Positions 37,335 through 47,221 of a DNA stretch of 64,000 nucleotides are shown here, piece by piece. The position numbers and the translations under genes were made by a program. The notes below the pieces were generated by a model. The model ran no database searches. It was not told the DNA's origin and saw nothing but the letters and a program-made list of their open reading frames with translations. Position 1 is the stretch's first letter, and each line of letters starts with the position of its first letter. This DNA comes from Aquimarina sediminis (GTDB taxonomy: Bacteria; Bacteroidota; Bacteroidia; Flavobacteriales; Flavobacteriaceae), in contig NZ_POYJ01000003.1 of the NCBI RefSeq assembly GCF_002895435.1, positions 248,001 through 312,000 of the forward strand. The letters are read 5' to 3'.

Positions 37335-39545
37335 ATGAAATTAAAATTGTCCCTACATATTGCTTGTTTTTCCTTGTACTTTTTGATGACTCATTTATAC
37401 GCACAAGTTTCAGATAATAGAGTGAACCGTGATAGTATAGAGAAGATTTTAGAAGAATCAATTGCCTCTTTTTCAAAATTAACAGAAGAAGGAACAGAAA
37501 AAGGAATTTACCTTTTGGAGCTTGCCGAAAATTTAGCAGAGAGGCTAAATGATCCTTACACTACAGTTTTGGTTAATAGAGAAAGGATATCTTTTTTGTT
37601 TAATAATGATGATACAATAACTATTAAAAAATATCTATCGAGAAATCTAGATATTATTAAAAAGATAGGAGATAAAAGGCAATTAGGGTTGTATTATGAA
37701 GATGTTGGAGTCTATAATTCGGCATTGGGGAAGAGGAAAGAAGCACATTTGGCAGCACTCATCGCAGAACAGTTATTGAGTAAATATGGAGAAGTAGAGG
37801 ATGTAATCGATGTAAATTATAATCTATGCCTAGGTTATCTCAAGAAGAAAAAATGGGAAGCTTCGTTAAAACATGGTATCAAATCTTTGAATGCAATAGA
37901 AAAAACAGGGATTAAACAGAATAGAAGTAATAACTTATACTTGTACTTAGCTGAAGATTATATTAATCTGAATCAATTTGAGAAGGCAGAGGAATGTTTT
38001 GCGAACATTAAAAATGGAGATTCTCTATACGCTAATGATCCTCACTTTAAAGGGAGATTATTATTTGCAGAAGGTAATTTTTATGAAAAAACAAGTAATT
38101 ATAAAAAAGCAGCGTTCTTTTACAGTCAATCTTCAAATAGTTTCTATGAGTACCATAATAAAAGAACTAAAGAAGTAAGTACCTCTCTTGTTTTGTCCAA
38201 TGAATTGAGCCTTCAGAAAGAAGAGAATGAAAGAATCAAAATTGAAAATGAATTAAAAGCGGAGCAGTTAAGAAATAGCCGTTTTATTATTTTATTTGGA
38301 ACGTTGGTTATTTTGGGATTAGTTTTGATGAGTATTCTTCAATACAGAGTATCTTTTTATAAAACAAAGATGAATAAGCTGTTAAAGAAGAATTATAAAA
38401 AGCTTATTAAAGCAAACAAGAAAGTAGATAAAGCATTAAAAGCCAAATCAGAATTTTTGGACTCTGTAACTCATGAGCTTCTTACTCCATTAAACACTAT
38501 AAAAGGAACGACCTTTTTAATGAAAAAAGAAGAGTTGTCGGTGCATCAAATGGATCAAATGCAATTGATTAATTTGTCAACAGATACTTTGTTGAACTTG
38601 ATTAAAGATACAATTCATTTGAACGATTTGGAGAAGGGAGCTATAGAGTTAAAAAAAGAACAATTTAACTTAAAATCACTACTAAACAATTTAATTGATT
38701 CATCATTAATGGTGAAAGATAATAACAACAAAATTTATAGAAAAATCGATAACACAATCCCCGATTTGTTGATAAGTGACATGCTTAAGGTCTCAAAAAT
38801 CTTTCTTAAAATATTGGAAAATGCTCTCAAATTTACCAAAAATGGAAGCATATACATTGAAGTGTCATTAGTTACTTTAACGGATAACAATGCAAGTGTG
38901 GAATTTTCTGTTAAAGATACTGGTGTTGGTATGACAAAGGATCAGGTTAATAAAGCTTTTGAAGCTTTTTATCAAGGATCAGTAAAGATTAATAGAGAAT
39001 ATGGGGGTACGGGATTAGGGTTATCTATAGTAAAAAGGATGTTAGATTTGTTAGATAGTGATATCGTTTTAAAATCTAAACCAAATGAAGGAACCTCGGT
39101 TTCGTTCGTAATAAATTTTGGTGTTCCAGAGCCCGTAACTGAGAAAAACGCATATCAATCAAATGATTCTAATTCATTAAAGAAAAATGTAAATATCTTA
39201 TTGGTAGAAGACAATAAAGTAAATCAATTAATAACAAAAAAAATAATTTCTAATTATGGATTCTGTTGCGATTCTGCATATGATGGTACAGAGGCAGTGG
39301 CAATGGTGAAAAAACAAAATTATTCTATAATTTTAATGGATATTATGATGCCAAAAATGGATGGTTTTGAAGCAACAGAAAACATAAGAGGGTTTAATAC
39401 CGAAGTACCAATAGTTGCATTAACCGCATTATCAGAAAAATTAAACAAAGAACGATTTAATGAGGTCGGGATTTTTAAAATTCTCCAGAAACCAGTAATT
39501 CCCGAACAGCTATATGAAGTTTTGGCAGATTGCTGTAAAGAATAA
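37335..39545 (+). CDS. Hybrid histidine kinase, TPR sensor plus receiver (copy 1)
   Basis: The frame opens at 37317, but the ATG at 37335 gives MKLKLSL, matching the starts of both paralogues, and a signal peptide ending LYAQ. 736 residues: periplasmic TPR region (about 25-290), a coiled coil (EENERIKIENELKAEQLRNS), one TM helix (about 315-337), a HisKA domain with DSVTHELLTPLNTIKG (His380), HATPase_c (DTGVGMTKDQ, GGTGLGLSIVKR), and a C-terminal receiver (LLVEDNKVNQ, phospho-acceptor Asp669 in LMDIMMPKMDG). There is no DNA-binding output. It is the first of three tandem copies. Confidence 0.93.
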   Translation: MKLKLSLHIACFSLYFLMTHLYAQVSDNRVNRDSIEKILEESIASFSKLTEEGTEKGIYLLELAENLAERLNDPYTTVLVNRERISFLFNNDDTITIKKYLSRNLDIIKKIGDKRQLGLYYEDVGVYNSALGKRKEAHLAALIAEQLLSKYGEVEDVIDVNYNLCLGYLKKKKWEASLKHGIKSLNAIEKTGIKQNRSNNLYLYLAEDYINLNQFEKAEECFANIKNGDSLYANDPHFKGRLLFAEGNFYEKTSNYKKAAFFYSQSSNSFYEYHNKRTKEVSTSLVLSNELSLQKEENERIKIENELKAEQLRNSRFIILFGTLVILGLVLMSILQYRVSFYKTKMNKLLKKNYKKLIKANKKVDKALKAKSEFLDSVTHELLTPLNTIKGTTFLMKKEELSVHQMDQMQLINLSTDTLLNLIKDTIHLNDLEKGAIELKKEQFNLKSLLNNLIDSSLMVKDNNNKIYRKIDNTIPDLLISDMLKVSKIFLKILENALKFTKNGSIYIEVSLVTLTDNNASVEFSVKDTGVGMTKDQVNKAFEAFYQGSVKINREYGGTGLGLSIVKRMLDLLDSDIVLKSKPNEGTSVSFVINFGVPEPVTEKNAYQSNDSNSLKKNVNILLVEDNKVNQLITKKIISNYGFCCDSAYDGTEAVAMVKKQNYSIILMDIMMPKMDGFEATENIRGFNTEVPIVALTALSEKLNKERFNEVGIFKILQKPVIPEQLYEVLADCCKE

Positions 39546-39935
39546 TACTATATGGGTGTTTTTACTTACGTCTTCAAAAAATGGCTAATCTTGTTCTAGT
39601 TGTATTGGTTTTTTCTTCTAGAAATAAGACTAAAAACTCTTATCAAGCTTTTTTTTGGAAGTCAATATCTCAGGATTTGAAAAATGATATAACTCTTACT
39701 TTTGGGCAAAAAAAAGTATTGTAGAATAGATTTTTATCTACATCTTTCAAAAAAGATTAAGAGACTACTAAATGTTTTTTTGGTGATTGTAATGACAAAA
39801 TAAGATGTTTTATCCTAGTACAAAGTATTCGTACAGCATGTAATTACGGTTTTTCATCGATTAATTTGTGGTAATAGAGTAAAAGATAATTTTATTTAAT
39901 ACCTTAATAGTAAGATACTTATTAAATCTTTATAG
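39539..39935. other. Intergenic region between kinase copies 1 and 2
   Basis: About 390 bp. It holds a 47-codon frame (39581-39724, MANLVLVVLVFSSRN at its start) that I do not trust as a gene, and the conserved upstream box shared with copy 3 (39801-39863). No clear terminator. Confidence 0.6.
39801..39863 (+). promoter_or_regulatory. Conserved upstream box (copy 1 of 2) before kinase copy 2
   Basis: Closely similar to 42336-42400. Invariant parts are AGATGTT, AAAGTATT, TACAGCATG and GGTTTTTCATCGATTAA. The box ends about 72 bp before each start codon. The element may carry the promoter or a regulator site; no TAnnTTTG match is exact (TTAATTTG follows). Confidence 0.5.
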
Positions 39936-42152
39936 ATGAAATTGAAGATGCTTCCATATATTATGTGTTTGCTAATGCACTGTAATATTGCCTTTTTGGA
40001 AGCACAGAATTCTGATAGTAAAATAAGTTCTGATAGTATAAGAAAAGTCCTAAAGGAATCTTCAGATTCTTTTTCAAAATTAACAAGTGATGGAAATAAG
40101 GAAGGTGTTTATTTTTTAGAACTTGCAGAAAGTTTAGCAGAAAACTCTCCTGATCTTTATATTAAAATGTTAGTCAAAAGAAAAAAAATCGATTTTTTTC
40201 TGAACAGTAGAGATACAATAAAAATAGAAGGATATTTGGCTGATTACCTTAAGATTATTGAACAGGTAGGAGATAAAAGGGAATTAGGGTTGTATTATGA
40301 GGCTCTAGGAGTACATAAATCTGTACAAGGAAAAAAAGAAGAAGGATACCAAGCATATATCATAGGTGAGCAGTTATTACGTGAATATGGAAAGGATAGA
40401 GATGTTATTGATATAAACTATAACCTAAGTTTGGAGTACATTAGGCTACAGAGGTGGGATGAGGCTATTGAGCATGCTTTGAGATCATTAGAAGCAGTAG
40501 AGAAAACCAAACAAAAAGAAGACAGAAGAAGGAATCTTTACCTGTTCTTAATTGAATGTTATATCAATTTAGAAGAGTTTGATAAAGTAGAGTATTATTT
40601 CTCGGAAATTGAAAAAGAGGTATCCGTATATTTTAATGAATTATACTTTGAGGGAAAATTATTTTCTCAAAAAGGATCGTATTACGAAAAAATAGGAGAT
40701 TATAAGAAGTCGTCATACTATTATAATCAATCCTCTAAGAAATTTCTGGAGTATTATTTTCAACGAACAAAAGAAGTAAGCACCGATCTTGCCTTGTCAA
40801 ATCAGTTGAATCTAAAAGAAGAAGAGAATAAAAGAATAAAAATAGAGAATGAATTAAAAGCCGAACAACTAAGAAATAGTAGATATATTATTTTACTTAG
40901 TATACTTGTTATTGTTGGACTGGTATTAATGAGTATTCTTCAATACCGGGCATCTTTTTATAAAACAAAGATCAATAAGTTATTAAAAAGGAATTATAAA
41001 AAACTGATAAAGGCTAATAAAAAAGTTGATAAAGCTTTAAAAGCCAAATCAGAATTTTTGGATTCAGTGACTCATGAACTCCTAACCCCTTTAAATACAA
41101 TAAAAGGAATAACTTTTTTACTTCAAAAAGAAAAATTAACATCACATCAAGAAAACCAAATTAAGCTAATAAACCTGTCAAGTGATTATTTGTTGAGTTT
41201 AATCACAGATGTAATACAGTTAAATGATCTTGAGAAGGGAGAGTCAAAATTAAGAAAAGAAGAATTTGACCTAAGAGTGTTATTAAACAATTTAATAGAC
41301 TCTTCATTAATAATGAATATTAATAATAATAAGGTTCACAGAGAAATAGATAGTCAGATTCCTAGTAAGATTAAGGGAGATGTGCTTAAAACTTCTCAAA
41401 TCTTCTTAAATATACTTGATAACGCATTAAAATTTACAAAAGATGGAGATGTTTATATTGATGTTTTATTGGTCTCGGTAATTGATCATAAAGTGAAAAT
41501 AAAGTTTTCTATTCGAGATACGGGTATTGGTATGTCAAAAAGGCAAATACGTAAAGCATTTGAAGCATTTCATCAGGGATCGGTTAAGATTAATCGAAAA
41601 TATGGAGGTACAGGATTGGGGCTGTCGATCGTAAAAAGAATTCTTAGACTACAAGAGAATGATATTGTTTTAGAATCGAAACCTGGTAAAGGAACTTCTG
41701 TTTCGTTTATGATAGATTTTGATATCCCGAAATTAGCACAAGGAAAAAATGCTATTCCTAAAAACAATTTTGAGGAATTTTCGCAAGAAATAAATGTTTT
41801 GCTTGTAGAAGATAACAAAGTGAATCAATTGATTACAGAAAAAATAATTTCTAATTATGGTTTTTATTGTGATTCTGCTAATGATGGGAAAGAAGCCGTG
41901 GATATGGTTAAAAAAAACAGATATTCAATGGTTTTGATGGATATTATGATGCCTAAAATGGATGGATTTGAAGCAACAAAATATATAAAACGATTTGATA
42001 AAGGAATACCCGTGGTAGCGTTGACCGCAATATCTGAAAAAATGAATAAAGATAAATTTAATGAAGTTGGGATATTTACAGTGCTTCCTAAACCCGTGGA
42101 TCCAGAATTATTGTATAAGACAATAATGAGTTGTTGTGATAGTGATGATTAA
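39936..42152 (+). CDS. Hybrid histidine kinase, TPR sensor plus receiver (copy 2)
   Basis: 738 residues with the same layout as copy 1: signal peptide (MKLKMLPYIMCLLMHCNIAF, then LEAQ), TPR-type helices, coiled coil, one TM helix, HisKA (His380 in SVTHELLTPLN), HATPase_c (GGTGLGLSIVKR) and receiver (Asp669 in LMDIMMPKMDG). Kinase and receiver domains are nearly the same as copy 3 (LLQKEKLTSHQ is shared word for word), while the sensor is closer to copy 1. It has its own upstream region. Confidence 0.93.
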   Translation: MKLKMLPYIMCLLMHCNIAFLEAQNSDSKISSDSIRKVLKESSDSFSKLTSDGNKEGVYFLELAESLAENSPDLYIKMLVKRKKIDFFLNSRDTIKIEGYLADYLKIIEQVGDKRELGLYYEALGVHKSVQGKKEEGYQAYIIGEQLLREYGKDRDVIDINYNLSLEYIRLQRWDEAIEHALRSLEAVEKTKQKEDRRRNLYLFLIECYINLEEFDKVEYYFSEIEKEVSVYFNELYFEGKLFSQKGSYYEKIGDYKKSSYYYNQSSKKFLEYYFQRTKEVSTDLALSNQLNLKEEENKRIKIENELKAEQLRNSRYIILLSILVIVGLVLMSILQYRASFYKTKINKLLKRNYKKLIKANKKVDKALKAKSEFLDSVTHELLTPLNTIKGITFLLQKEKLTSHQENQIKLINLSSDYLLSLITDVIQLNDLEKGESKLRKEEFDLRVLLNNLIDSSLIMNINNNKVHREIDSQIPSKIKGDVLKTSQIFLNILDNALKFTKDGDVYIDVLLVSVIDHKVKIKFSIRDTGIGMSKRQIRKAFEAFHQGSVKINRKYGGTGLGLSIVKRILRLQENDIVLESKPGKGTSVSFMIDFDIPKLAQGKNAIPKNNFEEFSQEINVLLVEDNKVNQLITEKIISNYGFYCDSANDGKEAVDMVKKNRYSMVLMDIMMPKMDGFEATKYIKRFDKGIPVVALTAISEKMNKDKFNEVGIFTVLPKPVDPELLYKTIMSCCDSDD

Positions 42153-42471
42153 GTGCTTGATGCTTTGTGTGTTTTGTGGTGAAAAGAATAGTTGCTTAAC
42201 TTAGGATTAAGGTTTTATCTCCTATGTATTCGTTTTCTATAAGATTTGCGCAAAGAATATTCTGTCAGAGTAATTTTGAATAGAAATCTAATGATTGTAA
42301 ATAAATAATAAAAACTTCCGTCTTTGATGATTTAAAAAGATGTTATAGCCAAACCTAAAAGTATTTATACAGCATGAAAATATGGTTTTTCATCGATTAA
42401 AATATGGTATTACCATATTTTAAAATATTATTTACTACCTTTTTAAATAGATACTCATTAATCTTTTATAG
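42153..42471. other. Intergenic region between kinase copies 2 and 3
   Basis: 319 bp without a coding frame. It contains the second conserved box (42336-42400), overlapped at its end by a perfect 23-bp palindrome (42399-42421: AAAATATGGTA, T, TACCATATTTT) that copy 2 lacks. The palindrome could be a regulator site or hairpin. Confidence 0.6.
42336..42400 (+). promoter_or_regulatory. Conserved upstream box (copy 2 of 2) before kinase copy 3
   Basis: Counterpart of 39801-39863, 65 bp versus 63 bp, with the same GGTTTTTCATCGATTAA end. The distance to the ATG is 72 bp in both. Confidence 0.5.
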
Positions 42472-44688
42472 ATGAAGCTCAAATTGCCCCTCTACATTGT
42501 TTGCTTTTTCCAGTGTTTTATCGTGACTTCTTTGTCTGCACAAGTATCTTATTATGAGGTAAGTAAAGATAGTGTTGTTAGAATTCTGGAAAAATCATTA
42601 GAATATTCAGATTTTTCTTTAAACCCTAATCCTCAAAAAAGATTGTATTATTTGAATTTGGCAGAAGATTATCTAAAAGGTGCTAGAGATCCTCATTTAA
42701 AATTACTAGCTAATCGTTATAAAATTGATTTTTTGATTAATACGTTAAGAGATACTTTGGCAGGTGACCTGTATTTGAAGGAATATATCTCGTTGATTAA
42801 TCAAACTGATGATAAAAAAGAGTTAGGTTATTATTATGAACTTTTGGGATGTAGTAAGTATATTAAGAAGATTGGGGAAGGTAAGGAAGAGTTTCTTAAA
42901 TCGTTTGAATTATTAAAAAGATTTGGAGATAAAAAAGATCTTATTGATGCTTATTACAATCTTAGTTTTGTTGGTAGAATGGAGCAAAGGCGGGAAGATG
43001 TAATTGAACATAGTTTAGCCTCTTTAGAATCAATTAAAGAAACCCAAACTAAAGAAGGAAGAAGGGTTTATTTGAATTTATTCTTAGCAGAAAGTTATTA
43101 TCATTTAGAAGCGTATAAAAAAGCCGAAGAATGTTTTGTAAAGGTAGAACAAGATGAGTTTTTTAATAAAGAAAATTTTGCTTTTATGGCTTTTTATTAT
43201 GGGGTGAAAGCAAAGTATTATGAGATAATTAGAGATAATAGAAAATCTGCTTATTACTATGAAATAGCTGCTTATAATTATTATAAGGATAATTTTAAAC
43301 AAGCTAAAGTTATTAGTGCATCTTTTAATCTGGCGAATAAGCTAAAGATAAAAGAAGAGGAAAATAAAAGAATAAAAATAGAGAATGAGTTAAAAGCAGA
43401 GCAATTAAAAAATAGCCGTTATGTTATTTTATTAGGAATATTTGTTGTTGCTGGATTGATTTTAGGAAGTGTAATTCAGTACAGAAATTCTTTCTACAAA
43501 ACAAAAATAAATAAAATACTAAAGAGAAATTATAGGAAACTTTTAAAGGCTAATAGGAAAGTAGATAAAGCCTTAAAAGCAAAAACTGAATTTTTGGATT
43601 CGGTAACTCATGAACTTCTTACTCCTCTAAATACGATAAAAGGAACAACGTTTTTATTGCAAAAAGAAAAATTAACATCACATCAAGAGAATCAGATTAA
43701 ATTGATTAATCTTTCGAGTGATTATTTGTTGGGTTTGATTACTAATGTGATCCAATTAAATGATCTTGAGAAAGGAGAATTAGAATTAAAAAGCGAAGAG
43801 TTTAATTTGAGAGTACTATTAAACAATTTAATTAACTCTTCAGCAATGATGAATAAAAACAATAATAAGATTCATCAAGAAATTGATCATAAGATTCCCG
43901 ATAAGTTAAAAGGAGATGTGCTTAAAACTTCTCAAATCTTCCTTAATATCTTAGATAATGCTCTAAAATTCACAACAGAAGGAGAAGTGTTTATAAATGT
44001 TTTATTAATGTCACTTACCGACCAACATGCAAGTATTAAATTCTCTATCAAGGACACTGGTATTGGTATGTCTGAAGATCAGATAAACAAGGCTTTTGAT
44101 ACTTTTCGTCAAGGGTCTGTTAAGATTAATAGAAAATATGGTGGTACGGGATTGGGGTTGTCGATTGTAAAGAGGATTCTTACACTACAAGAAAGGGATA
44201 TTATACTAGAATCAAATCTGGGAGAAGGAACTTCGGTTTCGTTCGTATTAGATTTTGAGATTCCTAAATCAATAAATGGTGGGAATGTTGGTTTTAAAAA
44301 TGGCTTCAATACTTTTGAGAAAAAGATAGATATTTTACTTGTAGAAGATAATAAAGTGAATCAGTTAATAACAAAAAAGATAATCTCTAATTATGGCTTT
44401 CGATGTGATTGTGCAAACGATGGAGAAGAGGCTGTTGATATGGTCAAAAAGAAAAAGTATTCAATGGTTCTAATGGATATTATGATGCCAAAAATGGATG
44501 GATTTGAAGCAACAAAATGGATAAGACAATTTGATAAAGAAATAACAGTAGTTGCATTAACCGCAATATCAGAGAAATTAAACAAAGATAAATTTAATCA
44601 AGTAGGAATGTTTACTGTACTCCCTAAACCTGTAGATCCAGAATTATTGTATAAGACAATACTAAGTTGTTATGATAGTAATAATTAA
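42472..44688 (+). CDS. Hybrid histidine kinase, TPR sensor plus receiver (copy 3)
   Basis: 738 residues: signal peptide (MKLKLPLYIVCFFQCFIVTSLSAQ), TPR-type sensor that is the most divergent of the three, coiled coil, TM helix, HisKA (His380), HATPase_c and receiver (Asp669). Phospho-acceptor His and Asp fall at exactly the same residue numbers in all three copies, showing recent tandem duplication without indels in between. It ends 4 bp before the convergent lpxB. Confidence 0.93.
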   Translation: MKLKLPLYIVCFFQCFIVTSLSAQVSYYEVSKDSVVRILEKSLEYSDFSLNPNPQKRLYYLNLAEDYLKGARDPHLKLLANRYKIDFLINTLRDTLAGDLYLKEYISLINQTDDKKELGYYYELLGCSKYIKKIGEGKEEFLKSFELLKRFGDKKDLIDAYYNLSFVGRMEQRREDVIEHSLASLESIKETQTKEGRRVYLNLFLAESYYHLEAYKKAEECFVKVEQDEFFNKENFAFMAFYYGVKAKYYEIIRDNRKSAYYYEIAAYNYYKDNFKQAKVISASFNLANKLKIKEEENKRIKIENELKAEQLKNSRYVILLGIFVVAGLILGSVIQYRNSFYKTKINKILKRNYRKLLKANRKVDKALKAKTEFLDSVTHELLTPLNTIKGTTFLLQKEKLTSHQENQIKLINLSSDYLLGLITNVIQLNDLEKGELELKSEEFNLRVLLNNLINSSAMMNKNNNKIHQEIDHKIPDKLKGDVLKTSQIFLNILDNALKFTTEGEVFINVLLMSLTDQHASIKFSIKDTGIGMSEDQINKAFDTFRQGSVKINRKYGGTGLGLSIVKRILTLQERDIILESNLGEGTSVSFVLDFEIPKSINGGNVGFKNGFNTFEKKIDILLVEDNKVNQLITKKIISNYGFRCDCANDGEEAVDMVKKKKYSMVLMDIMMPKMDGFEATKWIRQFDKEITVVALTAISEKLNKDKFNQVGMFTVLPKPVDPELLYKTILSCYDSNN

Positions 44689-44692
44689 GAAA

Positions 44693-45808
44693 CTACTCTT
44701 TTATAGACTCTACAATTAGTTTAGCAGTTTTATCATTTGCTCCACTGCCTCCAAGCTTTTTTTCGAGATCATAATAATCCAAAAACATAACTGCTCTTTT
44801 GTAATCATCAATTATTATGGTGAGTTCTTCTTTAAGTCTTTTTTTATTGAATTCTCCTTGTATTAATTCAGTAACTACCTGTTTATCCATAATCAAATTT
44901 ACCAAAGAAATGTAATCCAAATTAATGATTCGTTTTGCAATTTGATAAGAGATGTAGTTTCCTTTGTAGCATACTACTTCAGGAACTTTAAATAATGCAG
45001 TCTCTAAAGTAGCAGTACCCGAAGTAACTATAGCTGCATTACTAAGACTTAATAAATCATAAGTTTTATTCATGATTAGATGTACTCCTTGCTTTTTAAT
45101 AAAAGGCGCATAGAATGAAGCATCTTGGCTAGGGGCACCCGCAATAACAAATTGGTGGTCAGGAAAATCGTCCACTATAGAAAGCATAACCTCCAACATT
45201 TTACGGATCTCTTGTTTTCTACTTCCAGGAAGTACAGCAACAATAGGGCGATCATCTAAGTTATGCATGGCTTTAAAAGTTTCGGGCATAATCTGCTTGT
45301 GGTCAGCAATAGCGTCAATTAATGGATGACCTACAAAATGAACGGGAAACTGATGTTTGTCTTCGTAAAAAGATTTTTCAAAAGGAAGTATAACATACAT
45401 TGCATCAACACTTTGTTTGATGTTTTTTATTCGCCCTTCTTTCCATGCCCATATCTGAGGAGAAATATAGTAATGGGTTTTAAACCCTTTATCCTTTGCC
45501 CATTCTGCAATTCGTAGATTAAACCCTGGATAATCAATAAAAATAACTACATCTGGGTTGAAATTATTGATATCTTGTTTACAAAATTTTAGATTCTTTA
45601 AAATAGTAAATAGATTTAGTATAACCTCTACAAACCCCATAAAAGCTAAATCCCTATAGTGTTTTACCATCGACCCACCAACAGCTTGCATCAGATCACC
45701 ACCCCAGAACCTAAATTCTGCCTGAGGATCTTCTTTAAGAATGGATTTCATGAGATTAGCACCGTGTAAGTCACCAGATGCTTCTCCTGCAATAAGGTAG
45801 TATTTCAT
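44693..45808 (-). CDS. lpxB: Lipid-A-disaccharide synthase
   Basis: 371 residues, normal for LpxB (GT19). Signatures are MKYYLIAGEASGDLHGANLM at the start, FMGFVEVI, IDYPGFNLRIAEWAK, YYISPQIWAWKEGRIK and the sugar-nucleotide site region SNAAIVTSGTATLETALF. It condenses UDP-2,3-diacylglucosamine with lipid X at the inner membrane in lipid A synthesis. It is in line with surE and a small membrane protein on the minus strand (80-nt gap), a common Bacteroidota arrangement. Confidence 0.97.
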   Translation of the reverse strand: MKYYLIAGEASGDLHGANLMKSILKEDPQAEFRFWGGDLMQAVGGSMVKHYRDLAFMGFVEVILNLFTILKNLKFCKQDINNFNPDVVIFIDYPGFNLRIAEWAKDKGFKTHYYISPQIWAWKEGRIKNIKQSVDAMYVILPFEKSFYEDKHQFPVHFVGHPLIDAIADHKQIMPETFKAMHNLDDRPIVAVLPGSRKQEIRKMLEVMLSIVDDFPDHQFVIAGAPSQDASFYAPFIKKQGVHLIMNKTYDLLSLSNAAIVTSGTATLETALFKVPEVVCYKGNYISYQIAKRIINLDYISLVNLIMDKQVVTELIQGEFNKKRLKEELTIIIDDYKRAVMFLDYYDLEKKLGGSGANDKTAKLIVESIKE

Positions 45809-45888
45809 GAATTATTTTATTGTTTTATAGATCTTTGAGATACCAAAATTTAAAAATAAAACGATTGATTTGTTAGATTTTTAAAATT

Positions 45889-46185
45889 TTATCCAAATTT
45901 ACTAATTGCAATACAAATAGCAGCAATAAGTGTGGCAAGAAGTACACCTCGTGCCTTGTAGATATCATTTTTTCTTAAAAAAAGGAAGAAAATAATCAAA
46001 TTAGGAATTGCTCCTAACACAATCATACTTCCAATCGAATCATTAGTGATAGATGATTCAAAAGTTTCAGTAAATGTTAATTGCTGAGGGCTTAAAACAG
46101 AAAAAATAAATATACAAACAATAAAGCCTAAGCCATTTGTAAGCAAACCTGTTAAAAAACCAATAAAAATATCTTTCTTAATCAT
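45889..46185 (-). CDS. Small integral membrane protein, surE-lpxB neighbour
   Basis: The frame runs back to 46368, antisense-like inside surE in another frame. I place the start at the ATG 46185, which overlaps the surE stop by 8 nt (translational coupling). 98 residues with three hydrophobic segments (FIGFLTGLLTNGLGFIVCIFI; IVLGAIPNLIIFFLFL; GVLLATLIAAICIAI). I do not recognise a named family; location suggests an envelope role. Confidence 0.78.
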   Translation of the reverse strand: MIKKDIFIGFLTGLLTNGLGFIVCIFIFSVLSPQQLTFTETFESSITNDSIGSMIVLGAIPNLIIFFLFLRKNDIYKARGVLLATLIAAICIAISKFG

Positions 46186-46960
46186 GTAATGACCAATTAT
46201 TAAGTTCTTGAATAAAATGATGAGCAGTAAGATCAAATTGAGTAGGAACCACAGAAATATAGCCATTATGTAGAGCCCATTCATCTGTGTCTTCTCCCTT
46301 GTCTTCATTAACAAATTTTCCAGAGAGCCAATAATACTCCCTTCCCATGGGGTTGGTTCTTTTGTCAAACTCCTCTACCCAATGCGCATTAGCTTGGCGA
46401 CATATTCTTATACCTTTTATCTCCTCTTCTGATATTTTAGGAATATTAACATTAAGTACAACACCTTTGGGTAAGCCATTCTTAAGAACATTTTCAACAA
46501 TAGTTTTTATGTGTTTTTTAGAAGGTTCAAAATTAGCATCCATAGCATAATCGAGTAATGAAAATCCTATAGCCGGAATTCCTTCAATACCAGCTTCAAC
46601 GGCAGCACTCATTGTTCCAGAATAAATTACATTAATAGCAGAATTGGATCCATGATTAATGCCACTAACGCATAGATCAGGTTTTCTTTCTAGAATTTGA
46701 CGAGATGCCATTTTTACACAATCTACAGGGGTTCCAGAACAACTGTATTCTTTTTGAGGAGAATCTTTTCTAATGATAACTGGATCACAATACAAAGTGC
46801 TGTTTATAGTAATAGCATGTCCCATTCCACTTTGTGGACTATCAGGAGCAACCACTACCACATCACCAATTTTATTCATAACATCAATTAATGCTCGTAT
46901 TCCCGGTGCAGTAATCCCATCATCATTTGTGACCAAAATTAGTGGTTTTGTATGTGCCAT
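46178..46960 (-). CDS. surE: 5'/3'-nucleotidase SurE
   Basis: The frame opens at 47029, but the ATG at 46960 yields MAHTKPLILVTNDDGITAPG, the canonical SurE start with metal ligands Asp13-Asp14. 260 residues. Further motifs are the Ser in QSGMGHAIT and Asn in SGINHGSNSAINVIYSGTMSAA. It hydrolyses nucleoside monophosphates with a divalent metal. It is coupled by overlap to the next gene and precedes lpxB. Confidence 0.95.
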   Translation of the reverse strand: MAHTKPLILVTNDDGITAPGIRALIDVMNKIGDVVVVAPDSPQSGMGHAITINSTLYCDPVIIRKDSPQKEYSCSGTPVDCVKMASRQILERKPDLCVSGINHGSNSAINVIYSGTMSAAVEAGIEGIPAIGFSLLDYAMDANFEPSKKHIKTIVENVLKNGLPKGVVLNVNIPKISEEEIKGIRICRQANAHWVEEFDKRTNPMGREYYWLSGKFVNEDKGEDTDEWALHNGYISVVPTQFDLTAHHFIQELNNWSLHD

Positions 46961-47221
46961 AGCTTTTAATTTTTCGATTGTAAAAATACACTTTTTTTGC
47001 GCCAAATGGACATCGTAAAAAAAAAGCATCGTTAACCAAAATAACTACTATTATAGTTTTATTTTACTATTACAAAACAATAAATACTGTTAAATGAATT
47101 TTTTAACCACCCATGAGTCATAAATATTATTAGTTCATTTAAGAAAAATTTAGTAATATTACCTGTTATTGGCACGATTTTTAATGTAATTTGCCCTGAA
47201 TCCCCTAAATTAAATGAGCGT

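Noticed and set aside
39581..39724. 47-codon frame between kinase copies 1 and 2
   Set aside because: No RBS-like feature, no counterpart upstream of copy 3, low-complexity composition.
46186..46368. N-terminal extension of the small membrane protein inside surE
   Set aside because: It is the surE sequence read in another frame; the overlapping ATG at 46185 gives the natural start.
47168..47196. Sigma-54 promoter (TTGGCAC ... TTGC) before the protease gene
   Set aside because: The GG to GC spacing is about 20 nt instead of 10; a -33 TTG with TAATTTG reads better as a standard Bacteroidota promoter, but not well enough to list.
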